From contig DASZJG010000058.1 of assembly GCA_035948315.1 (NCBI GenBank), positions 186,001-250,000 of the forward strand: 64,000 bases of DNA, given 5' to 3'. Below are positions 41,267 to 50,016 of the stretch, piece after piece. Source of the stretch: CAJCJE01 sp035948315 (GTDB lineage Bacteria; Actinomycetota; Actinomycetes; Mycobacteriales; Pseudonocardiaceae). A model generated the notes under the pieces. The model had not been told where the DNA came from and searched no databases. It saw only the letters and a list, made by a program, of their open reading frames with translations. Made by a program: the position numbers and the translations under genes. The first letter of the stretch is position 1; the number at the start of each line of letters is the position of its first letter.

Positions 41267-42214
41267 GTGCGAGCGATCGGCCTGACCGAGTTCGGCGGCC
41301 CGGAAGTATTGCAGGTGCTGGAGCTTCCGGTGCCCGAACCCGAGACCGGCGAGGTGCGCGTTCGCGTGCACGCGGCCACGATCAACCCGACCGACACGGT
41401 GCTGCGCTCCGGCGCACGGGTCGACCGGTTCGAGGGACGGCCGGGGCCGTACGTGCCGGGCATGGACGCGGCGGGCGTGGTGGACGCGATCGGCCCGGAC
41501 ACCGAGACCGCGCTGCGAGTGGGTGACCGGGTCGTCGCGCTCGTGCGACCGTACGGTCCGCGCGGCGGCGCGTACGCGGATTTCCTGGTGGCGCCCGCGG
41601 ATTCGGTGGTGCCGATCCCGGACGGCGCGGACTTCCCGGCCGCGTCCACGCTCCCGATGAACGCGATGACCGCACGCCTTGGCCTCGATCAGCTGGCCGT
41701 CCCGGCCGGTGGCACGGTCGCGGTCACCGGCGCGGCCGGCGCGTTCGGCGGCTACGCGGTCCAACTGGCCAAGGCCGACGGACTCCGCGTGCTCGCCGAC
41801 GCCTCCGATGCCGACCGCGAACTGGTGACCAAGCTGGGCGCGGACGAGGTGGTGGCGCGCGGCGACGACGTGGCCAAGCGCTTCCGCGAACTCGCACCCG
41901 AGGGCGTTGACGGACTGCTGGACGGTGCCGTGCTGGACGGCCTGGTGCTGCCCGCGATCCGCGATGGCGGCGGCCTTTCGGTGATCCGCGGTTGGGCCGG
42001 GCCGAGCGAGCGCGACGTTCGGATCCACCAGACCTGGGTGAACGAGATCGCCACGGATCACGCTCGCCTGACCACGCTGCGCGATCAGGCGAGCGCCGGT
42101 GTGCTGACCCTGCGAGTCGCCGACGTGCTGCCCGCCGAACAGGCGGCACAGGCACATCGGCGACTCGCGGCAGGCGGTGTACGCGGCCGGCTCGTGCTGG
42201 CCTTCGTTGATTGA
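41267..42214 (+). CDS. MDR-type NADP-dependent oxidoreductase (quinone reductase-like)
   Basis: 315-residue medium-chain dehydrogenase/reductase. Elements are PEPETGEVRVRVHAATINPTD (N-terminal fold), VPGMDAAGVVDAIG, VTGAAGAFGGYAVQLAKA (NADPH-binding loop), ADASDADRELVTKLGADEVV and DGLLDGAVLDG. The catalytic zinc ligands are absent, so it is of the zeta-crystallin/quinone-oxidoreductase type. The GTG at 41267 is used because CAGGGAG lies 8 bases upstream; the frame from 41258 starts on that site. It is convergent with the PaoABC-like operon. Confidence 0.88.
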   Translation: MRAIGLTEFGGPEVLQVLELPVPEPETGEVRVRVHAATINPTDTVLRSGARVDRFEGRPGPYVPGMDAAGVVDAIGPDTETALRVGDRVVALVRPYGPRGGAYADFLVAPADSVVPIPDGADFPAASTLPMNAMTARLGLDQLAVPAGGTVAVTGAAGAFGGYAVQLAKADGLRVLADASDADRELVTKLGADEVVARGDDVAKRFRELAPEGVDGLLDGAVLDGLVLPAIRDGGGLSVIRGWAGPSERDVRIHQTWVNEIATDHARLTTLRDQASAGVLTLRVADVLPAEQAAQAHRRLAAGGVRGRLVLAFVD

Positions 42215-42226
42215 GTAGAGCTCGAA

Positions 42227-44404
42227 CTAGTCGACCAGCAGGTCCTCGATCACGATCGGGATGTGCCGCACGCGGATGCCGGTGGCGTTGTGAATCGCGT
42301 TGGCCACCGCGGCGGCCACGCCGACCGTGCCGATCTCGCCGATGCCCTTGGCCCCCATCGCGTTGTGCAGGGTGTCCGGGTATTTGACGAAGTGCACGTC
42401 GATGTCGGCCGGGATGTCCGCGTTCACCGGCAGCAGGTAGCTGGCCAGGTCGGCGTTGGCGAAACGTCCGCTGGCCTCGATCTCCAGCCCCTCGTGCAGC
42501 GCGGCCGAAACGCCCCAGATCATGCCGCCCATCAGCTGGCTGCGGGCGGTCTGGTCGTTGATGATCCGGCCCGCGTCGAACACGCCGAGCAGCCGCGACA
42601 CCCGCGCCTCGCGCGTCCACCGGTGCACCCGGACCTCGCAGAACTGGGCACCGAAGGAACTGAACGAGTGCTTGGTCAACTCCTCGCCGGGCGCGGAGGA
42701 ACCCTGCGCGGACAACGACTTGCGGCCCGCCGCCCGTAGCACCTCGCCGAAGGACATCGACCGACCACCGGCCAGCACGCGACCGGCGGCGTAGGAGACC
42801 TCCTGGCCGGTGAACGGGCCTTCCGGCGACGCGGCCAGCGCGAGCAGGTCGTCGATGAGCTTGGCCGCGGCGATCATGATCGCCGTGCCGGCGCTGGCGG
42901 TCGCGGTCGAGCCGCCGGACAGGCCGCCGGGCGGCAGCGCCGAGTCGCCGAGGCTCGGGTCGATCCGGTCCGGCTTGATGTCCAGCGATTCCGCGCCGAC
43001 CAGCGCCAGCACGGTCAGCAGGCCGGTGCCTGGATCGGCGCCGGAGGTGCCGACGGTTGCGGTCTCGTCCTCGCGGAACGCGATCTCGACCGTGGCCGGG
43101 AAGCGCAGCGCCGGGAACATCGCGGTCGCGGTGCCCATCCCGACCAGCCAGTCGCCGTCCACGTGGCCCTCTGGTGTGCGGTTCGCCCAGCCGAAGCGGG
43201 CCGCGCCGATCCGGTAGCACTCGTCGAGGTGCTTGCTGGACCACTGCAGATCCTTGCCGGGCGGAGCGGTCGAGTTGTTGCGCAGCCGCAGCTCGATCGG
43301 GTCCATGTGCAGCGCGATCGCCAGTTCGTCCATGGCGCTCTCCAGCGCGAACGAGCCGGGTGCTTCGCCGGGCGCCCGCATGAACGTGGTCGGCGGGATG
43401 TTCAGCGGCACCATCTTCTGGCTGATCGCCAGGTTCTTGGTCGAGTACCACTCGCGCGAGGTGCCGTGCGAGGTGGGTTCGACGAAGCCCCGGCCGATGT
43501 CCGTGCTGCACCAGGAATCGTGGCGCAGTGCGATCAGGGTGCCGTCGGTCTCCGCGCCGAGGGTCATCTTCTGCACGGTGGCCGCGCGGCCCGCGGTCGC
43601 GGTGAACACCTGCTCCCTGGTCAGCGCGGCCTTGACCGGCCTGCCGAGCACCTTGGCCGCGGCCGCCGCCAGGAAGGCGGGCGCGGATGCGCGTGCCTTG
43701 CCGCCGAACGCGCCGCCCACGTACGGGTTGACCGCGTGCACCGCAGGAGGTTCCAGGCCGAGCGCGTCGGCGATCTCCTGCGACTGGAAGTGCGCCGCCT
43801 GGTTTCCACTGTAGACGGTCAGCGTGGCGCCGTCCCAGATCGCGACGGCCGAGTGCGGCTCCATGGCGGCATGGTTCTGCGTCGCCGTGCGGTAGGTGTG
43901 CTCGACCACGACCGGACTGGCCGCGATCGCGTCCTCAATGGACTCGACGCCGTCTTCGAGGATGGCCAGTTCCGCCGAATCGCCGCCGCGCACCTCGGGT
44001 GCGTCCTCGGCCGTGGCCAGGCCCTCCTCCAGCGAGGTGAGCGCGGGCCGCTGCTGGTAGCCGACCTCAACGAGCATGGCCGCGTCGCGCGCCTGCTCGA
44101 AGGTCTCCGCGACGACGAAGCCGATCGGCTGGCCGTAGTAGGCGACTTCCCTGTTCTGCAAGGGAACCCAGGTCGGGCCGAACGCGCCCAGGGTCGGCGT
44201 GGCCAGGATCAGCGGGTCGAACGGCGAGTACACGCCGATCACACCCGGCGCGCTCTTGGCCGCGGTGGTGTCCATGGACTCGATCTCGCCGTTGGCGATG
44301 GTGCTGGTCAGCACGTATCCGTAGACCATGCCGGGAAAGTTGTGGTCGAGCCCGTAGCGGGCCTGGCCGGTGACCTTCAGCGGGCCGTCAACCCGGTTGG
44401 TCAT
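42227..44404 (-). CDS. PaoC-like molybdenum-binding subunit of aldehyde/xanthine oxidoreductase
   Basis: 725-residue large subunit carrying the molybdenum cofactor. Family segments are YYGQPIGFVVAETFEQARDA, NPYVGGAFGGKA, FMRAPGEAPGSFALE and, near the C-terminus, NAMGAKGIGEIGTVG, whose Glu is the catalytic base. There is no signal peptide, so it is cytoplasmic, unlike the exported E. coli PaoABC. The start ATG overlaps the FAD-subunit stop (ATGA). It is the third gene of a Fe-S/FAD/Mo operon and most resembles the aldehyde-oxidising YagTSR/PaoABC class. Confidence 0.9.
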   Translation of the reverse strand: MTNRVDGPLKVTGQARYGLDHNFPGMVYGYVLTSTIANGEIESMDTTAAKSAPGVIGVYSPFDPLILATPTLGAFGPTWVPLQNREVAYYGQPIGFVVAETFEQARDAAMLVEVGYQQRPALTSLEEGLATAEDAPEVRGGDSAELAILEDGVESIEDAIAASPVVVEHTYRTATQNHAAMEPHSAVAIWDGATLTVYSGNQAAHFQSQEIADALGLEPPAVHAVNPYVGGAFGGKARASAPAFLAAAAAKVLGRPVKAALTREQVFTATAGRAATVQKMTLGAETDGTLIALRHDSWCSTDIGRGFVEPTSHGTSREWYSTKNLAISQKMVPLNIPPTTFMRAPGEAPGSFALESAMDELAIALHMDPIELRLRNNSTAPPGKDLQWSSKHLDECYRIGAARFGWANRTPEGHVDGDWLVGMGTATAMFPALRFPATVEIAFREDETATVGTSGADPGTGLLTVLALVGAESLDIKPDRIDPSLGDSALPPGGLSGGSTATASAGTAIMIAAAKLIDDLLALAASPEGPFTGQEVSYAAGRVLAGGRSMSFGEVLRAAGRKSLSAQGSSAPGEELTKHSFSSFGAQFCEVRVHRWTREARVSRLLGVFDAGRIINDQTARSQLMGGMIWGVSAALHEGLEIEASGRFANADLASYLLPVNADIPADIDVHFVKYPDTLHNAMGAKGIGEIGTVGVAAAVANAIHNATGIRVRHIPIVIEDLLVD

Positions 44405-45378
44405 GCTCCGCTCCCCTCGGTCGGTTCGGTCAGTTCGAGCAGGGCCCGGATGATGGTCCTGCGCAGCAGTGCGGGCTTGTACCCGTTGTGCGACAACGGC
44501 CGCGCGCCGTCCGCGGCACCGGAGACGGCCGCCTCGAACGCGGCGACGCTCACCGGCGCGCCACGCAGTTCGCGTTCCACGGCCGGCAGGCGCCACGGCA
44601 TCGTGCCAACCCCGCCGACCGCGACCCGCGCGTCGACGATGTGCCCGTCGCGGACGTCGAGCGCGACCGCGGCCGAGCACAGCGCGAACTCGTAGGACTG
44701 CCGGTCGCGCACCTTCACGTAGGTCGAGTTCGACGCCCAGTCGAGCCGGGGCACGATGATCTCGGTGATCAGTTCGCCCTCGGACAGATTGTGCTCCAGT
44801 TGCGGCGTGTCGCCGGGCAGCCGGTAGAGATCGGCCAGCGCGATGGTGCGCTCGCCCGCCGGGCCGACCAGGCGCACCCGCGTGTCGAGCGCGACCAGTG
44901 CGACGGCGAGGTCGCTGGCGTGCGTCGCGACGCAGGAGTCGCTGGTGCCGAGGATGGCGTGCATCCGGTTGACACCGGTGATCGCGGCGCAGCCGCTGCC
45001 CGGGTCGCGCCGGTTGCACGGCATGTTGACGTCGCGGAAGTAGCCGCACCTGGTGCGCTGCAACAGGTTCCCGCCGATGCTGGCCATGTTGCGCAGCTGC
45101 TGCGACGCGCTGCGCAGCAGGGCGCGGGAGATCGCCGGGTACACGGCGGGATGGGCGGCCACGTCGCTCATCCGCTCCAGCGCGCCGATCCGCAGGTTGC
45201 CGTCCTCGTCGACGGCGATGCCGCGCAACGGCAGCCGGTTGATGTCCAACACGTGCTGCGGGGTGAGCACGTTGAGCTTCATCAGGTCGACCAGGGTGGT
45301 GCCGCCGGCCAGGAACGTGCCGGACGAGGCGACCGCGTCGGCGACGGTGGTGGGAGCAGTCAGCTCAAACGGTCGCAT
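44401..45378 (-). CDS. PaoB-like FAD-binding subunit with extra Fe-S loop
   Basis: 325-residue FAD subunit. GTFLAGGTTLVDLMK binds FAD; IGGNLLQRTRCGYFRD begins the loop C-G-Y-F-x(5)-C-x(6)-G-C (RCGYFRD, MPCNRRDPGSGC), the cysteine pattern that in PaoB-type enzymes holds an additional 4Fe-4S cluster. This supports the PaoABC-like assignment over ordinary xanthine dehydrogenase. It overlaps the Fe-S gene by 14 bases and the large-subunit gene by 4 bases. Confidence 0.9.
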   Translation of the reverse strand: MRPFELTAPTTVADAVASSGTFLAGGTTLVDLMKLNVLTPQHVLDINRLPLRGIAVDEDGNLRIGALERMSDVAAHPAVYPAISRALLRSASQQLRNMASIGGNLLQRTRCGYFRDVNMPCNRRDPGSGCAAITGVNRMHAILGTSDSCVATHASDLAVALVALDTRVRLVGPAGERTIALADLYRLPGDTPQLEHNLSEGELITEIIVPRLDWASNSTYVKVRDRQSYEFALCSAAVALDVRDGHIVDARVAVGGVGTMPWRLPAVERELRGAPVSVAAFEAAVSGAADGARPLSHNGYKPALLRRTIIRALLELTEPTEGSGA

Positions 45379-45829
45379 CGGCCTGCCTCACTTGCTCGCT
45401 GACCTGCTCGATGGCGGCGACGATGTTGGGGTACGCCGAGCACCGGCAGATGTTGCCGGACATGAACTCGCGTACGTCCTCGACGCCCTGTTCGACCGCG
45501 GCGACCGCGGACATGAGCTGACCGGACGTGCAGAATCCGCACTGCAACGCGTCGCGGTCGACGAACGCCTGCTGCATCGGGTGCAGCTCGTCGTCGGAGG
45601 CCAACCCCTCGACCGTGGTCACCGGCTGGGTCACCGTGGCGGCGAGGGTCAGGCAGGACAGCACGGGACGGCCGCCGATATGCACGGTGCAGGCACCGCA
45701 CTGGCCCCGGTCGCACCCCTTCTTCGGGCCGGTGACGTCGAGCCGTTCACGCAACGCGTCCAGGAGCGTGACTCCGGGTTCGATGTTGAGCTGCTCGGTC
45801 CGGCCATTGACTTCGAGTGAGATGTCCAC
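45365..45829 (-). CDS. 2Fe-2S subunit of molybdenum hydroxylase
   Basis: 154-residue small subunit with two 2Fe-2S clusters: the plant-ferredoxin type C-x4-C-x2-C (GCDRGQCGACTV plus SCLTLA) and the C-x2-C / C-x-C pair of the helical domain (QCGFCTSGQ, GNICRCSAYPNI). It passes electrons from the molybdenum centre to FAD. The GTG start at 45829 gives no Tat signal. It is the first gene of the operon; a palindrome lies 29-44 bases upstream. Confidence 0.92.
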   Translation of the reverse strand: MDISLEVNGRTEQLNIEPGVTLLDALRERLDVTGPKKGCDRGQCGACTVHIGGRPVLSCLTLAATVTQPVTTVEGLASDDELHPMQQAFVDRDALQCGFCTSGQLMSAVAAVEQGVEDVREFMSGNICRCSAYPNIVAAIEQVSEQVRQADATV

Positions 45830-45857
45830 TGGCTCGCTTTCCCGACTGGGAGATCTA

Positions 45858-45873
45858 GCGGATAGTCATCCGC
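45858..45873. promoter_or_regulatory. TetR operator 1 (Fe-S gene side)
   Basis: GCGGAT-AGTC-ATCCGC, a 6-base dyad 29 bases upstream of the Fe-S subunit start. It shares the core CGGATANNNATCCG with operator 2. Confidence 0.65.
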
Positions 45874-45893
45874 TTCACTATTGTCGAGGCTAT

Positions 45894-45907
45894 CGGATAA
45901 TAATCCG
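45894..45907. promoter_or_regulatory. TetR operator 2
   Basis: CGGAT-AATA-ATCCG, the second copy of the shared core, 36 bases (centre to centre about 3.5 turns) from operator 1, within the divergent promoter region. Confidence 0.6.
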
Positions 45908-45997
45908 GTACGCAACGACTACGCTCAGCCCGGAGTAAGTCCAGGCTCGGGCGGCCAACGAGTACATTTCGGACAAGTCAATCGCCGGGAGGTAGTG

Positions 45998-46603
45998 ATG
46001 ACGACGGGATCGGTCAGCCCGCGCCGCGCGGACACCCGGCGCAACCACGAGCGTATCCTCGCCGCCGCCGCGCTGTCGCTCAGCGAGTCCGGTGAGGTCT
46101 CGTTCAACACGATCGCCAAACAGGCCGAGGTCGGCGTCGGCACCGTGTACCGGCACTTCCCCACCCCGGCGGCCCTGATCCTCGCGGTCTACCAGCGTGA
46201 GGTGGATCACCTGATCGACGTGATCCCGGTGCTGCTCGCCGACCACCCGCCGGAGGAGGCGTTCCGGCTGTGGGTGATCGACCACCTCGCGCGGTACATG
46301 ATGACCAAGTACGGCCTTGCCAACGCGCTCAGCGTCGCATCGTCATCGCGGGAAACCCTGCCCAGGAGCGCGTTCGAGTCGATGGTCCGCGCGCTGGCCA
46401 CGTTGGTGCGGGCCAACATCGAGGCCGGCACGGTGCGCGCCGACCTGACCCCCGAACTCGCGTTGCGCGGCCTGTCCGGCCTGATGCACCTCGACCCGCG
46501 CGGCGACTGGCGCGAGCAGGCCACCAACCTGATGGATCTGCTCTGGTGCGGCATGGGCACGAACTGCCCCTGTAGCGCCAATGGCCCCGCCCCCGCGAAC
46601 TGA
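45998..46603 (+). CDS. TetR family regulator of the PaoABC-like operon
   Basis: 201-residue TetR protein. Helix-turn-helix region: TRRNHERILAAAALSLSESG through IAKQAEVGVGTVYRHFPTPA. The C-terminal ligand domain is of the kind common in solvent- and aromatic-responsive regulators. GGGAGG precedes the ATG by 6 bases. It is divergent from the oxidoreductase operon, with two near-identical CGGATANNNATCCG palindromes between, so repression of both units is very likely. Its 3' end runs into a strong GC hairpin that includes the stop codon. Confidence 0.87.
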   Translation: MTTGSVSPRRADTRRNHERILAAAALSLSESGEVSFNTIAKQAEVGVGTVYRHFPTPAALILAVYQREVDHLIDVIPVLLADHPPEEAFRLWVIDHLARYMMTKYGLANALSVASSSRETLPRSAFESMVRALATLVRANIEAGTVRADLTPELALRGLSGLMHLDPRGDWREQATNLMDLLWCGMGTNCPCSANGPAPAN

Positions 46604-46617
46604 GCGGGAACGGGGCC
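46583..46617. terminator. GC-rich hairpin over TetR stop codon
   Basis: Arms 46583-46596 (GGCCCCGCCCCCGC) and 46604-46617 (GCGGGAACGGGGCC) pair at 12 of 14 positions around a 7-base loop that contains the TGA. No T-tract follows, as is common for actinobacterial terminators. It lies between the convergent TetR and sedolisin genes and could stop both. Confidence 0.55.
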
Positions 46618-46643
46618 ACGGCCCTGTCAACTAATTCACAGTC

Positions 46644-48578
46644 CTATTTGGACGACTTCGCCTTGAGACTGGTCAGCCAGCCCGCGTTCGGCGTGCCGAT
46701 GCCGGTCACGTCGTCCCAGCCTGCCGCCGTGCTCAGCGACGAGTCCTGGTCGAACGTGCGGACCGAGTACAGGATGCCGCCCGACGGGTCGACGCTGTTC
46801 GCGTAGTCCGGCCGAACCGCGCCCGCGTCCACCGGCGCACCCCGCACGTCGGTGAAATCGCCGGACTTGGCCTGGCCGTAGACGATCGGGTTGAGGAAAC
46901 CGACCGAACCGCCCGCGCTCTGCACCGCCAGCGCGGTCATGCCGGCGAACAGTGGGGAAGCCAGGCTGGTGCCACCCTCACGGAACTCGCCGTAGTGCAC
47001 ACCGTCCGGAAAGGACTGGGTGAGACCGATCAGCATGCCGGTCGTCGGGTCGGCGTCCATGGCCACGTCCGGCACCGCGCGGCCGGGCGGAGCACTCGCC
47101 GGCACCACGCCGGTCTGGTAGGCGGGCCGGTTGTTGAGCGCGGAGAAACCGCCGCCCGCGCCGTAGAGGTAGCCGACCGGGGACCAGGACTTGCCGTCCG
47201 AGGACAGCGTGTACTTGTCGGTGCCCCAGCCGGTTTGCCAGGCCAGGTTGCCGTTGGCGTCGATGGCGGTCGTGGTGCCACCGACCGAGGTCACGTACGA
47301 GTCGCCGGTCGGGTAGTCCGACTGCTTGAGACCGGTGTTGGCCACCTCGTCACCGTTGTCGCCGGAGGAGAACATGAAGCTGATGCCCTGGAGCGCGCCC
47401 TGCATGAAAACCTGCTCGTAGGCCGGAATCGTGCCGGCCGACTCACCTTCCTCGGGCTCGCCCCAGGAGTTGGACACGATCTGCGCCTTGTTCTCGTTGA
47501 CCACCTTGGCCAGGTTGTCGACCAGGCTGGTGTCGTAGCAGTCCGCCGCGGCGTAGTAGCGGATGTTCGCCTGCGGTGCCATGGCGTGCACGGCCTCGAT
47601 GTCCAGCGCCTCCTCGGGGAAGGAACTGGACGGCGCGCACGCGGAGGTCACGTTGAACTTGGGGTACTTGGCCTGGCTCAACTGGCCGGGCGCGTAGCTC
47701 GCGTCACCGTGGTTGGTCGCGTAGGTCGCGGTGTCCTGCGCGATGGTGGTGGACGCGTACCACAGCGTCGTCGCCACCGTCACGCCCTTGCCGGTCAGGC
47801 CGGTGTTGCCCTCGTACGCGGCCCGGAACTGCGTACCGGTGTAGCCGCACGGCGCGTAGGACAGCGTCTTGCCGTTGTACTTCGGCAGCTTCGTCTTGTA
47901 GTCGCCCTCGTAGGTCGCGGCGAGCTGACCGTAGTAGATCGAGCAGGGCCGCGCGTTGTCGAAGCCGGCGGGCGGCGGAATCGGCGTGGCGGTGGTGGTG
48001 TTCGCGTGCTGGCTGGTGTCCAGGCCGGTCACGCTGAGCACGGCACCGGACAGCGCCGCGGGCACCGTCACCGAACCCGTTGGCGCCTGCACGTTCTGGC
48101 CGTCGTGCGCGTAGCGCTGGATCGACACGCCGAACGCCTTCTGCGCGTTGGCAACCGTGCCGGTGACGGTGACATAGCGGTGCTGGCCATCGACCCCGGT
48201 CACCGTCAAACCGGAGGAGGACAGCCAGGACGACACCGCGGCGACCGTCGCGTTGTTCGGTTCGTAGGCGGCCTCGTACTGGGCCGGACTGAGGAAGTGC
48301 CGATAGTCGCGGTTGCCGGGAGTCGACACGGCGGCGACCGCGGCGCGGAGCTTGTCGAGCCCACCGTTGGGCGAAAGATACACGCGGGCGTTGACCGAAC
48401 TGCTCGCGCTGGGCTGGCCGGTGTGTTTCGCATGGCCCATCCAGACGGGTGCGCTGTCGGCCAACTGACTGCGCGCACCGGCGTCCTGTGCGTCCGCGCT
48501 CACCGCGCCTGCCATGCCGAGCACGGCGGAGGCCGCGACGGCGCACGTGACGCCACGCATGATCGTGCGTCTTAACAT
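46644..48578 (-). CDS. secreted S53 family peptidase (sedolisin/kumamolisin-like)
   Basis: 644-residue exported serine-carboxyl protease. The signal peptide is about residues 1-33 (TCAVAASAVLGMAGAVSAD). Residues about 45-190 are the activation prodomain (SPAQYEAAYEPNNATVAAVSSWL, YVTVTGTVANAQKAFGVSI). The catalytic domain has the Glu and Asp of the triad in FPEEALDIEAVHAMAP, the oxyanion Asp in SSGDNGDEVA and the nucleophile Ser in EGGTSLASPLFAG. A Ca2+-site region occurs near the C-terminus (DDVTGIGTPN). Family enzymes work at low pH on extracellular protein. GGGG lies five bases before the ATG at 48576-48578. Confidence 0.9.
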   Translation of the reverse strand: MLRRTIMRGVTCAVAASAVLGMAGAVSADAQDAGARSQLADSAPVWMGHAKHTGQPSASSSVNARVYLSPNGGLDKLRAAVAAVSTPGNRDYRHFLSPAQYEAAYEPNNATVAAVSSWLSSSGLTVTGVDGQHRYVTVTGTVANAQKAFGVSIQRYAHDGQNVQAPTGSVTVPAALSGAVLSVTGLDTSQHANTTTATPIPPPAGFDNARPCSIYYGQLAATYEGDYKTKLPKYNGKTLSYAPCGYTGTQFRAAYEGNTGLTGKGVTVATTLWYASTTIAQDTATYATNHGDASYAPGQLSQAKYPKFNVTSACAPSSSFPEEALDIEAVHAMAPQANIRYYAAADCYDTSLVDNLAKVVNENKAQIVSNSWGEPEEGESAGTIPAYEQVFMQGALQGISFMFSSGDNGDEVANTGLKQSDYPTGDSYVTSVGGTTTAIDANGNLAWQTGWGTDKYTLSSDGKSWSPVGYLYGAGGGFSALNNRPAYQTGVVPASAPPGRAVPDVAMDADPTTGMLIGLTQSFPDGVHYGEFREGGTSLASPLFAGMTALAVQSAGGSVGFLNPIVYGQAKSGDFTDVRGAPVDAGAVRPDYANSVDPSGGILYSVRTFDQDSSLSTAAGWDDVTGIGTPNAGWLTSLKAKSSK

Positions 48579-48762
48579 ACAAACCCCAAACTTCTCGGAC
48601 TCGTCTGATCGCCGGCAGCCCCGTCCACCTGCGATCACACCGTATGTTCGGCATGCGCGAGGAACCAGATCCGATCGTGGGTTTACGCGGCCGGAAAAAT
48701 TGGCTATCTTGCCCGGCCCGTTCGAGGACCTGCCAGGATGACCATGTGCGAGGCGTGTGCTG

Positions 48763-50016
48763 ATGACCGGTCCATGGTTTCCCGACCCGGCGACCTCGCG
48801 CGCCGTGCTGATCGGCGCGAGCCGGTTCACCGCAACCGACCTGCCGGACATTCCGGCCGTTCTCGGCAATCTCACCGGTTTGCGTGCGGCGCTCACCGAT
48901 CCGGCCAACGGCACCCTCACCGCGCCGCACTGCACCGTACTGACCGACCCCACCAGCCCGGCCGTCGTCGGCGCGGCGCTGGCCACGGCTAGCGAACAGG
49001 CCACCGATCTGCTGCTGGTCTACTACGCGGGGCACGGCATTCTCGACGACGACGGTCTGCTGCACTTCGCGCTCGGCGAGACGCTCACCCAGCGCGCCGG
49101 CTACACCGCGGTTCCGCTGGAGCTGCTCAAACGCGACCTCGGCCGGGCCCGCGCCCGAGCCCGCGTGCTGGTGCTCGACTGCTGCTTCTCCGGCCAGGCC
49201 GTCGAAGCGATGGGCGCGAGCGACGGTCTGGCCACCGGCCAACTGCGCGTCACCGGCACCTACACGCTCACCTCGACCACCGCGACCACACCGGCCCACG
49301 CCCCCAGGGACGCGGAACACACCGCCTTCACCGGCGCACTGCTGCGCGCCATGGCCAGCCCGCGTCCGCTCACCCTCGACGACCTCTACACCCACGTCGA
49401 CAACGACCTCGCCGCCCGCGGCCTCCCCCGCCCGCAATGCCGCGCCAGCAACACCGCCGGCCGCATCGGCCTGGTGCGCGGCCCGGTCCCGGTCCAGAGC
49501 GCCCCACCACCCCAACCCGAACTGGTCTACGACCTCGCACTGACCTCGACGCAGAGCTTCTTCAGCGTCGGGGCCCCAGTGCTCATGATCATCATCGCGG
49601 CTCTTTTCGCCGCGAATGCCAGCAGCATCAACGCGAACGGGACGATGCCGATCGCCCTGCCCTTCGTCGTCGTCCTCGCCGTGCTGACTTTCATCGGCAG
49701 CCACTCAAGCCGGTTCCGGAAGGTGGTGATCACCCACGAGGTCGTGACCGGCCACAAACACAAGGAGAGCCTGGCGTTTCCCTGGTCGCGTGTGCGGAAG
49801 GTCGAACTCAGGACGGTTCTGCTGAACTCCGGCGGGACCGGCACCACGCTGTGTCTGGTGGTCACCGAGGTGAAACAACCGAACCGCATCGTTCGCTGGC
49901 AGATACCGGGCATCGCGATGCCGGCCCAGGCGGTGGCGCGCGCCGTGCGCGAGTACGCCCCGCCCGGGACCGACATCGTGGTTGCCCCGAAGAAAACGCC
50001 TACGGGACCAACGTGA
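48763..50016 (+). CDS. caspase-like peptidase with membrane anchor and PH-like domain
   Basis: 417-residue protein. Residues 10 to about 235 are a caspase/metacaspase domain: His91 in LLLVYYAGHG and Cys141 in VLVLDCCFSGQA form the dyad. A Pro-rich linker follows, then two transmembrane helices (about 258-280, PVLMIIIAALFAANA; about 290-312, PFVVVLAVLTFIG) and a C-terminal domain of about 90 residues resembling bacterial PH-like/YdbT domains (VITHEVVTGHKHKESLAFPWSRV). The ATG at 48763 follows GAGG by about 9 bases; GTG 48757 is the alternative start. Bacterial caspase-like proteins are linked to stress death, development and defence; no partner effector is adjacent. The 3' end overlaps the convergent beta-helix gene by 17 bases. 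Confidence 0.85.
   Translation: MTGPWFPDPATSRAVLIGASRFTATDLPDIPAVLGNLTGLRAALTDPANGTLTAPHCTVLTDPTSPAVVGAALATASEQATDLLLVYYAGHGILDDDGLLHFALGETLTQRAGYTAVPLELLKRDLGRARARARVLVLDCCFSGQAVEAMGASDGLATGQLRVTGTYTLTSTTATTPAHAPRDAEHTAFTGALLRAMASPRPLTLDDLYTHVDNDLAARGLPRPQCRASNTAGRIGLVRGPVPVQSAPPPQPELVYDLALTSTQSFFSVGAPVLMIIIAALFAANASSINANGTMPIALPFVVVLAVLTFIGSHSSRFRKVVITHEVVTGHKHKESLAFPWSRVRKVELRTVLLNSGGTGTTLCLVVTEVKQPNRIVRWQIPGIAMPAQAVARAVREYAPPGTDIVVAPKKTPTGPT

Noticed and set aside
48763..50016. Defence island around the caspase-like gene
   Set aside because: Neighbours are a sedolisin and a beta-helix protein; no nuclease, reverse transcriptase, TIR, CBASS or gasdermin gene is adjacent.
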